Part shown: in pieces, positions 1-5,437 of the stretch | Layout of the letters: every line of letters begins with the position of its first letter | Numbering within the stretch: position 1 is the first letter of the stretch | Assembly: GCA_018663815.1 (NCBI GenBank) | Contig: JABJPQ010000199.1 | Coordinates: 1 to 6,879, forward strand | Length of the DNA stretch: 6,879 nucleotides | Reading direction: 5' to 3' | From: Halobacteriovoraceae bacterium | GTDB taxonomy: Bacteria > Bdellovibrionota > Bacteriovoracia > Bacteriovoracales > Bacteriovoracaceae | Translations under genes and position numbers: made by a program | Notes under the pieces: model-generated | The model's input: only the letters and a program-made list of their open reading frames with translations | Told to the model about the DNA's origin: nothing | Databases searched by the model: none

Positions 1-978
1 TGCTCGATTAACACTATCATCCAGTGTTCCTGTTGCTGTATGTGACCCTGAGGTTATGGCACTTATAAAAGCTGTCGCTCCATAATCAGTGCTTCCGGTA
101 TTCGTATCAATCACCCACTCAGATACATTTCCTGAAAAATCCCAAATAACCTCAGTGTTTGAAAGTGTATGAGTTCTTTTTTGTTTAAAACCGACTTCAC
201 TTCCAGAGTTACTACAATCAGTATTAATATACTCTTGGGTAGCATCACAAATTGCTGCTGGATCATTATCTGAATGCCCAGTATTTAAATTGTTTGTACC
301 AATGACACCACCATCCCAGTTTGAGGCTACGGCTTCAATATTTCGAGCAATAGTTTGCCATTGGGAATTTGAAATCAAAGTATAGCCAACACCTAAGTCA
401 CTACAACTAGTAGTTGCAGCTGCTAAATCGACACTAATCTCTGGAGTACTTGCGGCCTGTGAAGTAGCAGTTCCCGCAACGTCTTTCATTTCATACTTAG
501 CCACACAAAAATCACTGTTGGTATAGCTTGTATTATGGGGGATTGGCACAAAATTAGTTGGACATGAGCTGATAACAAGCGCAACACTTGCCGTAGAACA
601 GGCAGAACTTGTGCCAGCTTGAGTTCTTTTAGTATAAAAAGTATAACTTCCTGCACTTTGAGTTGTAAGTGTTAAATTAATGGTTGTTCCGCTGGCAGTG
701 CCTGTTGCAACCTCTGTAGTACAAGCTGAGTCAGTGTATATTTTGACGGTATCTCCCGACTCTACCCCAGCAACTGTAATTTCAGGAGTCACGTCCAAAG
801 TAGGACTTGAGCTAGGAATTGAAAGTGTTAAACCTGTTGGAGCAACGACACCACCACCTTCATTATTGGTAGTTTCAAGTGGATCATCATCTTTAGAACC
901 TTTAGAGCCACCAAAGAGGTTCAACATTTCACAGGAGTTAAGTAATAATAACGCTAATAAAGTATATATAATTTTCAT
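1..978 (-). CDS. Lipoprotein with Ig-like and SUMF1/FGE-like domains (3' end outside window)
   Basis: The frame is open from the ATG at 978 to the window edge (326 codons, no stop), so the gene is cut off at its C-terminus. Residues 1-15 form a lipoprotein signal: a charged start, a leucine run, then LLNSC with the lipidated cysteine at 16. A flexible Asp/Gly-rich linker follows (about 27-46). Residues 47-136 look like a bacterial Ig-like domain (TPEITVAGVESGDTVKIY, with a paired-cysteine pattern). From C139 on, the protein resembles the formylglycine-generating-enzyme/SUMF1 fold as it occurs in secreted lipoproteins: FVPIP, DFCVAKYEMK (156-165), SQWQTIARNI (205-214), NWDGG (220-224) and GNVSEWV (283-289). 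The catalytic cysteines of true FGEs lie nearer the C-terminus, beyond the window, so enzymatic activity cannot be judged; a binding role is equally possible. A weak GAG lies 9 nt before the ATG. Such proteins are frequent in Bdellovibrionota (recalled, not searched). Confidence 0.5.
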   Translation of the reverse strand, partial: MKIIYTLLALLLLNSCEMLNLFGGSKGSKDDDPLETTNNEGGGVVAPTGLTLSIPSSSPTLDVTPEITVAGVESGDTVKIYTDSACTTEVATGTASGTTINLTLTTQSAGSYTFYTKRTQAGTSSACSTASVALVISSCPTNFVPIPHNTSYTNSDFCVAKYEMKDVAGTATSQAASTPEISVDLAAATTSCSDLGVGYTLISNSQWQTIARNIEAVASNWDGGVIGTNNLNTGHSDNDPAAICDATQEYINTDCSNSGSEVGFKQKRTHTLSNTEVIWDFSGNVSEWVIDTNTGSTDYGATAFISAITSGSHTATGTLDDSVNRA

Positions 979-1070
979 ATAAGACTACTCGGATAGTATT
1001 TAAAAAATAATCATTAATTTTCGCTTAAAATAGATGAGATCCTTTTTTATTAAGGGGTTATACTTGTCTA

Positions 1071-1090
1071 TAAGTGTCATGTCGCACTTA
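1071..1090. repeat. Inverted repeat in divergent spacer, candidate operator
   Basis: Two perfect 6-bp arms, TAAGTG (1071-1076) and CACTTA (1085-1090), are separated by 8 bp. The element lies between the divergent lipoprotein and U32 genes, 93 bp before the lipoprotein ATG and 140 bp before the U32 ATG. The geometry would suit a dimeric regulator, but the arms are short enough to arise by chance in AT-rich DNA. No T-run follows on either strand, so it is not an intrinsic terminator. Confidence 0.5.
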
Positions 1091-1197
1091 AGTAATCTAA
1101 TAGGTATTAATTTGCTCACACAACTCCTAGTCACTATCTTGTAGGCTTTAAAAAACTGAGTTTATTAATGGTATTACAAAGGGCACTTAGGTAGACT
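1084..1197. repeat. Imperfect 15-bp direct repeat pair upstream of the U32 gene
   Basis: GCACTTAAGTAATCT (1084-1098) and GCACTTAGGTAGACT (1183-1197) match at 12 of 15 positions and start 99 bp apart. A shorter related stretch, TACTTAGTAGGT (1209-1220), overlaps the U32 ribosome-binding region. They may be regulator sites or relics of duplication. Otherwise the 251-bp spacer shows no gene. Confidence 0.5.
1112..1140 (+). promoter_or_regulatory. Weak candidate sigma70 promoter for the U32 gene
   Basis: TTGCTC (1112-1117), a 17-bp spacer and TATCTT (1135-1140) match the -35/-10 consensus at 3 of 6 and 4 of 6 positions. It would give a leader of about 80 nt. It is the best-spaced pair I could find before the U32 gene, but it is weak. 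Confidence 0.5.
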
Positions 1198-1229
1198 GCC
1201 GCAAATAATACTTAGTAGGTTTTTGCATT

Positions 1230-3473
1230 ATGAGTAGAAAAATTGAGTTATTAGCACCTGGCGGTGATATTGAGGCGATTAAAGCGGCTATTGTTGCTGG
1301 TGCAAATGCCGTTTATTGCGGTCTTGACTTCTTTAATGCTAGAAACCGAGCTTCCAACCTTTCTATTGATGAACTTTATGCAGCGATTCGACTAGCTCAT
1401 GAATATAATTGTGAAGTTTCTCTCACTCTTAATGTCGTTATATTAGAACACGAAATCCCAACATTAGTTAAGTTACTTAATCAAATTGTTAACAGTAAAA
1501 TTGATGGAATTATAGTTCAAGACTTAGGTCTTTTTAACCTAGTAAAAAAGTACTTTCCAACTCTTGATATTCACGCCTCTACTCAGATGACAACACATAA
1601 CGAAGGTCAAATTCTTTTCTTAAATAAAATTGGTGCTTCACGTGTAAACCTGTCTAGGGAACTAAACCTGGCAGAAATAAAGTCTTTAACCGCATTGGCC
1701 CATGAGAATAATGTCTTAACTGAAGTTTTTGTTCACGGTGCCTTATGTATTGCTTTTTCAGGGCAATGTTATTCAAGCTCAGTTAGTGTTGGCAACTCAG
1801 GAAACCGCGGACGCTGTAGTCAGGCATGTCGGGACGAATATGAAATTACGGCCGCAGGTAACAAGTACCCATTAAACCTCAAAGACAACTCTGCCTATTT
1901 TGATCTCCCGGAATTAGTAGATGCAAAAGTTGATTCACTCAAAGTTGAGGGGCGAATTAAAGGTGCTCATTATGTTTATACAGTCACCGATACATGGCGC
2001 AAGCAAATCAATCGATTTATTGACTCAGGAAAACTTGTTGGTGATGATTCTAACTTGCATAAGGTATTTAACCGTAGTTTTACGAACTCCTTTTTGAAAG
2101 GAAACCTTAGCAAGGATATGTTTATAGATAGTCCAAGAGACTACAGTTCAAAATATGCGGCTGAGTCAAAGAGTGCCACTTCTGAAGAACAAATAAAAGA
2201 AGTAAGTAAGAAGCTTTATGAAGATAGAAACACACTAGGTATCGCTCTCGCTGATAAAATCAAAGACCTAAGTATTGCTAAATTAAGTTTAACTATTTCC
2301 ATTGAGGCAAAACGAGGGTTGCCATTAACTATCACGACCGTGACACCAAAAGACACCTTCATCGTAAAATCGTCTATGAACTTAACCACAGCCGCTAAAA
2401 ATTCAATTACGACTGAAATGCTAACAAAGCGTTTTAAAAATTTTAATAATACAACTTACATGCTAGCACCAATAAATTTTAGCCAATTCGAAAACCATTT
2501 AAATATTCCATTTAAAGAGATCACTTCAATGAAAAAAAAGCTGGCGTTTTTATTAAATGATTCAGTTAAAATAGTAGCTCCAGTAGAAATCCCCAAGCTA
2601 CCTAAAAATATAAAAACCGAAACTACCCCTAAGTTATCTCTTCTTATTAGTGATGAGAACGATGCACACCTGCTTGATATAACCAATGCTGATATCTATT
2701 TCAAAATGCCTGAAAGTTTTAAAGAAGGTTGCACTAACCATAGTGATATTTTATTACGCAACCCTCGTTTAATACCTTGGTTTCCCGCGGTATTAATTGG
2801 AAAAGACTATATTGAAGCAATTAAGATTTTAAACGTTGTCAAGCCTGCTAAAATTGTCTCAAATAATACAGGTGTCGCTTATAAAGCCTATGAGCTAGGC
2901 ATTGAATGGATCGCTGGCCCATTACTTAACACAACCAACTCATATGCACTTATAACTCTGAAAGAAGAATTAAACTGTGCTGGGGCCTTTATATCTAACG
3001 AAATTAACCGTAATCAAATAAAAAATATAAAACGTCCTGATAACTTTAAACTTATCTACAGTATTTATCATCCTATTTTGCTCATGACGAGCAGGCAATG
3101 TTTCTTCCAACGGACTGTAGGTTGCAAAAAGCCCAGCATTGACCCAGCTTGTATGCTCAGCTGTCAAAAAGCGACAACCATTACCAACGTTAAAGGGGTT
3201 TCTTTTGCCGTTGATAAGCAAAAAGGTGGTTACCCTAGTATTTATAATCATGAACAATTTTTAAACTTAGAAGCAATTAAAGATCTCTCTGGATTGTTTG
3301 ATGAGTTCTTTATTGATCTAACTGATATTGGAGCTGGCTCTAAAGAAAAACTAGACAAAATTATTTTAATTCAAGAATTTGAAAATGCTATAATTGGCCA
3401 AGATAAATCGAAAGAAGTTATAAAAAAAATGGTATCTGTGTCTACGAATAATCAATACCAACAAGGTTTATAA
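1230..3473 (+). CDS. Peptidase U32 family protein, RlhA/YdcP-like (probable RNA hydroxylation)
   Basis: A 747-residue cytoplasmic protein. It opens with IELLAPGG, the usual start of U32 proteins, followed by a TIM-barrel-like domain (about 4-260). The U32 signature is present: EVFVHGALCIAFSGQC (165-180), then GRCSQAC (194-200) and SLKVEGR (236-242). Residues about 335-443 resemble the collagenase-like accessory domain (DUF3656) that follows U32 in E. coli RlhA. RlhA makes 5-hydroxycytidine in 23S rRNA; relatives UbiU/UbiV and TrhP carry out other hydroxylations, and older 'protease' labels are doubtful. Cysteines 173, 180, 196 and 200 are the likely Fe-S ligands. A second cluster, C624, C632, C641 and C645, lies in a C-terminal extension beyond the 653-residue RlhA length I recall. 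The ATG at 1230 starts right at the family N-terminus with AGTAGG 10 nt upstream. The stop lies 2 bp from that of the convergent GST gene. U32 membership is firm; the rRNA substrate is inferred from architecture. Confidence 0.5.
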   Translation: MSRKIELLAPGGDIEAIKAAIVAGANAVYCGLDFFNARNRASNLSIDELYAAIRLAHEYNCEVSLTLNVVILEHEIPTLVKLLNQIVNSKIDGIIVQDLGLFNLVKKYFPTLDIHASTQMTTHNEGQILFLNKIGASRVNLSRELNLAEIKSLTALAHENNVLTEVFVHGALCIAFSGQCYSSSVSVGNSGNRGRCSQACRDEYEITAAGNKYPLNLKDNSAYFDLPELVDAKVDSLKVEGRIKGAHYVYTVTDTWRKQINRFIDSGKLVGDDSNLHKVFNRSFTNSFLKGNLSKDMFIDSPRDYSSKYAAESKSATSEEQIKEVSKKLYEDRNTLGIALADKIKDLSIAKLSLTISIEAKRGLPLTITTVTPKDTFIVKSSMNLTTAAKNSITTEMLTKRFKNFNNTTYMLAPINFSQFENHLNIPFKEITSMKKKLAFLLNDSVKIVAPVEIPKLPKNIKTETTPKLSLLISDENDAHLLDITNADIYFKMPESFKEGCTNHSDILLRNPRLIPWFPAVLIGKDYIEAIKILNVVKPAKIVSNNTGVAYKAYELGIEWIAGPLLNTTNSYALITLKEELNCAGAFISNEINRNQIKNIKRPDNFKLIYSIYHPILLMTSRQCFFQRTVGCKKPSIDPACMLSCQKATTITNVKGVSFAVDKQKGGYPSIYNHEQFLNLEAIKDLSGLFDEFFIDLTDIGAGSKEKLDKIILIQEFENAIIGQDKSKEVIKKMVSVSTNNQYQQGL

Positions 3474-3475
3474 TT

Positions 3476-4135
3476 TTACTTCCTATCCCAAAAAAATAAA
3501 ACTTCCTCATGGGTATCTAGCCATAATGGATACTTTTGCATTGATTTAAGGAATAACAAACTTTCCAACTGCTTTGCTAGCCAAAGAGATAAACGCGGAT
3601 AACCAGATTGTCTGAACCACTTTTTATCCACGTTCGCAAATTGACGTATAAAAGGTAAAATTGCTAAATCCGCTAAGCTCAACTTATCTCCCATAATATA
3701 GTTTTGTTTTTCTAACAAAGACTCCAGCCTTTGAATAAAGACTTCGCATTGAGTGCGAAACTTGTGTTCAGTATCTAAGTGATATCGTTTATTATATTTG
3801 TACGCACTGAGATTAGTGCGAAAATCATGATCACAATCATTTATGAGATTCAACATCTGCAGATACCTATCTGCCCGTTGACTATAAAGTAAATCGTCTG
3901 GATCATTTCGATTCAAGGCCCAAATCATAATATCCAAACTTTCATCAATGACTGTACCATCAGAAAGATGCAAAATCGGTACTGTGCCTTTAGGTGATAT
4001 GGCCAACATATCAGCGGGTTTATCCTTGGTAACGATCGCACGTAATAAGACCACTTCTCTGGCCATCAATAAAGCCATCCGGGCTCGCATGGCGTAAGGA
4101 CAGTGTTGTAAAGAGTATAAAATAGGTTGAGTCAT
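3476..4135 (-). CDS. Glutathione S-transferase family protein
   Basis: A 219-residue soluble protein with the two-domain GST layout. The N-terminal thioredoxin-like domain (about 3-78) begins ILYSLQHCPYAMRARMAL, with a CPYA motif at 12-15. It contains the cis-proline loop GTVPIL (Pro53) and the glutathione-binding DES (64-66). The helical C-terminal domain (about 88-210) includes the N-capping box GDKLSLADLAILPF (149-161). It probably binds glutathione and acts in conjugation or thiol-disulfide exchange; the substrate cannot be told from sequence. The active site resembles glutaredoxin-2-type GSTs (CPYC) but lacks the second cysteine, which favours monothiol chemistry. An in-frame TGA just upstream rules out an N-terminal extension. 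It lies 49 bp downstream of the 3D-domain gene on the same strand, so co-transcription is possible, though the two have no obvious functional link. Confidence 0.5.
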   Translation of the reverse strand: MTQPILYSLQHCPYAMRARMALLMAREVVLLRAIVTKDKPADMLAISPKGTVPILHLSDGTVIDESLDIMIWALNRNDPDDLLYSQRADRYLQMLNLINDCDHDFRTNLSAYKYNKRYHLDTEHKFRTQCEVFIQRLESLLEKQNYIMGDKLSLADLAILPFIRQFANVDKKWFRQSGYPRLSLWLAKQLESLLFLKSMQKYPLWLDTHEEVLFFWDRK

Positions 4136-4149
4136 CTTGTTTATTATTG

Positions 4150-4155
4150 CTCCTC
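4150..4155 (-). promoter_or_regulatory. Distant Shine-Dalgarno (GAGGAG) for the GST gene
   Basis: GAGGAG is the only purine-rich Shine-Dalgarno-like match before the GST ATG, but 14 nt separate it from the start codon, longer than usual. The mRNA contains ATTGC (4184-4180) and two copies of GCAAT (4164-4160 and 4150-4146). The second copy overlaps the last G of the GAGGAG, so alternative short stems could hide or free it. The stems are only 5 bp and may not matter. Confidence 0.5.
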
Positions 4156-4184
4156 AATCATTGCAACACTAGCACGAACGCAAT

Positions 4185-4784
4185 TCACTTACATTTGTCT
4201 GAATTGATAATAACCTCAACATCTTTCCCATATGTATCAGCATTTTTTTCAATTTCTAAGTAGCTTTCTTTCTTGTTCACAAAAATATCAATGTGTTTAC
4301 CTTTACAAGAATGTCCAGTGTCTGTCGCTATAAAGCATCCATCGTGAGTTTCTCCCTTGTGGTTTAAACCTCTAAAGTTGGGGATGTAAACACTACTACC
4401 TAGTGGGATTACCGTCTTATCAACAGCAACTGTTTTGAGAGGCACGAGCGGTGTTCCAGTTGAGGATAGTCCACAAGGAAATTTATTTTGATCAACTACC
4501 ATAAAAGTAGCTTCTTCAAAGTTTTCACAATTCACTAAATTTACAAGTCGGCCATCGGCTAAAAAACCAGCTCCTTCTGTCCATAGGACAGCGGCATATT
4601 GAGTAGGTACCTTAGCAATAGTCTCTTGTTTTACATTTTTTAGGGCATATTCATCATCATCACAATAAACATTATTAAATGAAGCGGTCCAATAATAAGT
4701 AATTTTTGCATAAATTTGAGAACTCTTTGCCGCACAATGATTAGACAAAAACAACACAAGGAATATCATCTTTAAGTATCTCAT
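4185..4784 (-). CDS. Secreted 3D-domain (MltA/YabE-like) protein
   Basis: A 199-residue protein with an N-terminal signal peptide (residues 1-19: Lys/Arg, hydrophobic core IFLVLFL, likely cleavage after CAA). C17 is not in a good lipobox, so a soluble secreted form is more likely than a lipoprotein. Residues about 112-169 match the 3D domain, named for three conserved aspartates: VAVDKTVIPLGSSVYIP (D122), ATDTGHSCKG (D155) and HIDIF (D166). This double-psi beta-barrel occurs in MltA lytic transglycosylases and in cell-wall proteins such as YabE, so action on peptidoglycan outside the cytoplasm is the reasonable inference. The mature part has six cysteines (41, 86, 104, 150, 160, 198), an even number that would suit disulfides. 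No MltA-specific N-terminal domain is present. No clear Shine-Dalgarno precedes the ATG, and the likely -10 lies so close that the message may be nearly leaderless. Met6 is an alternative start but would shorten the signal peptide. Confidence 0.5.
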   Translation of the reverse strand: MRYLKMIFLVLFLSNHCAAKSSQIYAKITYYWTASFNNVYCDDDEYALKNVKQETIAKVPTQYAAVLWTEGAGFLADGRLVNLVNCENFEEATFMVVDQNKFPCGLSSTGTPLVPLKTVAVDKTVIPLGSSVYIPNFRGLNHKGETHDGCFIATDTGHSCKGKHIDIFVNKKESYLEIEKNADTYGKDVEVIINSDKCK

Positions 4785-4793
4785 AGTACTTAT

Positions 4794-4799
4794 ATAATA
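4794..4799 (-). promoter_or_regulatory. Candidate -10 element for the 3D-domain gene
   Basis: TATTAT on the minus strand, within TATTATATAAG, lies 9 nt before the ATG at 4784. Transcription would then start only about 3 nt before the start codon, which fits the lack of a clear Shine-Dalgarno. No good -35 is seen at standard spacing; that region is occupied by the inverted repeat at 4807-4836. Confidence 0.5.
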
Positions 4800-4806
4800 T
4801 CATGAG

Positions 4807-4836
4807 ATAGGTAGTATTTTTTAAAACATTACCTAT
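4807..4836. repeat. Long imperfect palindrome, candidate operator before the 3D-domain gene
   Basis: The outer arms ATAGGTA (4807-4813) and TACCTAT (4830-4836) are perfect 7-bp complements. The symmetry continues inward through a G-T and a T-A pair, one A/C mismatch and TTTT/AAAA, leaving a 2-nt centre. The element covers about -20 to -50 relative to the inferred start of the 3D-domain transcript, a typical position for a repressor or activator site. Neither flank has a T-run, so an intrinsic terminator is unlikely. Confidence 0.5.
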
Positions 4837-4879
4837 AAATTGACTAAATAAATCTCAATAATCAGCTCCAGCTTAATAA

Positions 4880-4920
4880 GTGTTAAGGAAAATCTGAGAA
4901 TCTTAAGATTACCTTAACAC
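4880..4920. repeat. Nested inverted repeat upstream of the hemerythrin operon
   Basis: Perfect 9-bp arms GTGTTAAGG (4880-4888) and CCTTAACAC (4912-4920) enclose a second pair, AATCT (4891-4895) and AGATT (4906-4910). The inner part also contains a perfect 12-bp palindrome, AATCTTAAGATT (4899-4910). A further copy of the half-site, AAGTGTTAA, lies at 4995-5003 next to the predicted transcription start of the hemerythrin operon. The centre is about 94 bp upstream of that start. No T-run follows on either strand, so a regulator-binding site is more likely than a terminator. Confidence 0.5.
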
Positions 4921-4958
4921 ATAGTTCCTAAAGTATTAATCCCCCGTTTGTTTCTCTG

Positions 4959-4987
4959 TTTACTAGTTTTTTATTTTCAATTAAAAT
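4959..4987 (+). promoter_or_regulatory. Candidate sigma70-type promoter of the hemerythrin/HD-GYP operon
   Basis: TTTACT (4959-4964), a 17-bp spacer and TAAAAT (4982-4987) match the -35/-10 consensus at 4 of 6 and 5 of 6 positions. Transcription would start near 4994, giving a leader of about 29 nt before the ATG at 5023. This fits the internal start chosen for the hemerythrin and lies downstream of both inverted repeats in the spacer. Confidence 0.5.
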
Positions 4988-5013
4988 TAAATAGAAGTGT
5001 TAAATCAAACTGT

Positions 5014-5016
5014 GAG
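5014..5016 (+). promoter_or_regulatory. Ribosome-binding site deciding the hemerythrin start
   Basis: GAG within GTGAGAC lies 6 nt before the ATG at 5023. Together with the family N-terminus it supports this start over the in-frame TTG at 4948, which would add 25 residues unlike any hemerythrin and would lie upstream of the predicted promoter's -35 element. Confidence 0.5.
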
Positions 5017-5022
5017 ACAAAA

Positions 5023-5436
5023 ATGACTTTATTTGAATGGGGCCCTAAATATCAGCTTGGTCTAGAAAATATTGATTCACAACATAAAATATTAGTGGAT
5101 CTTATTAACAAGACATATGAAATGATTATGAGTGGTGAGAAAACTGTATATAAAGAAATTCTACTTGAGTTAATCGAGTACTCAAAAATGCATTTCACCT
5201 ACGAAGAAACTATTTTTGAAAAAATAAATTACCAAGAAAAAGAGCAACATAGTAAAGCACATCAAGACTTTGCGTTAGAAATATCAAGATTAGTTGAAGA
5301 GATGGAAAAACCAAACACTTCTCAAGAAATTGCCCTTTCATCACTCTTACTTTTTTTAAAAAACTGGTTAATAAAGCATATTCTCGAGGAAGACAAAAGA
5401 TATGTTGACCTTTTTTTAAAAAACAAAGAAGGCTAA
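5023..5436 (+). CDS. Bacteriohemerythrin
   Basis: A single-domain 137-residue hemerythrin, the usual size for the bacterial family; it should fold as a four-helix bundle holding a non-heme di-iron centre that binds O2. All seven expected ligands are visible with correct spacing: H21 (IDSQHK), H57 and E61 (HFTYEE), H76 and H80 (QHSKAH), H119 and D124 (HILEED). The N-terminus TLFEWGPKYQLGLENID is typical and fixes the start at the ATG at 5023. No signal peptide is present, so it acts in the cytoplasm. The response-regulator/HD-GYP gene begins 1 nt after its stop, and that gene's Shine-Dalgarno lies inside this gene's end, so the two are surely co-transcribed and probably translationally coupled. 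Likely roles are O2 or redox sensing for the partner, or O2 storage and protection; the context favours sensing. Two identical T7A6 tracts near the 3' end are described separately. Confidence 0.5.
   Translation: MTLFEWGPKYQLGLENIDSQHKILVDLINKTYEMIMSGEKTVYKEILLELIEYSKMHFTYEETIFEKINYQEKEQHSKAHQDFALEISRLVEEMEKPNTSQEIALSSLLLFLKNWLIKHILEEDKRYVDLFLKNKEG
5350..5424 (+). repeat. Two identical 15-bp T7A6 tracts exactly 60 bp apart
   Basis: C-T7-A6-C occurs at 5350-5364 and 5410-5424, in the same reading phase, encoding LFLKN each time. Both contain the heptamer A AAA AAC in the phase required for -1 ribosomal slippage. Losing one A from the second tract would join the hemerythrin frame to the downstream response-regulator frame through codons ACA AAG AAG GCT AAT ATG. 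The repeat may simply reflect two similar amphipathic helix turns in an AT-rich gene. Confidence 0.5.
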
Positions 5437-5437
5437 T

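Noticed and set aside
680..982. Plus-strand open frame of 100 codons
   Set aside because: It lies opposite the lipoprotein gene, which shows a signal peptide, lipobox and recognisable domains. The plus-strand translation is low-complexity Val/Ser-rich with no start signals.
2456..2686. Minus-strand open frame of 76 codons
   Set aside because: Lies wholly inside the U32 gene on the opposite strand, in a part whose plus-strand translation fits the accessory domain of the family; the product resembles nothing.
2970..3257. Minus-strand open frame of 95 codons
   Set aside because: Opposite the C-terminal cysteine cluster of the U32 gene; no recognisable motif and no start region of its own.
1230..3473. 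Calling the U32 gene a collagenase or protease
   Set aside because: The family label is historical. Characterised relatives act in RNA or ubiquinone hydroxylation, and the cysteine motif suits an Fe-S centre; no protease catalytic set is visible.
3483..3500. T7 run on the minus strand near the GST 3' end as a terminator
   Set aside because: It lies inside the coding sequence before the stop and has no GC-rich stem directly upstream.
4880..4920. Inverted repeat read as a rho-independent terminator
   Set aside because: No T-run follows in either direction, the loop is long, and there is no upstream gene reading into it on either strand.
4948..5022. N-terminal extension of the hemerythrin from a TTG codon
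   Set aside because: The hydrophobic 25-residue extension is unlike bacteriohemerythrins, has no Shine-Dalgarno, and overlaps the predicted promoter. The ATG at 5023 has a GAG 6 nt upstream and the family N-terminus.
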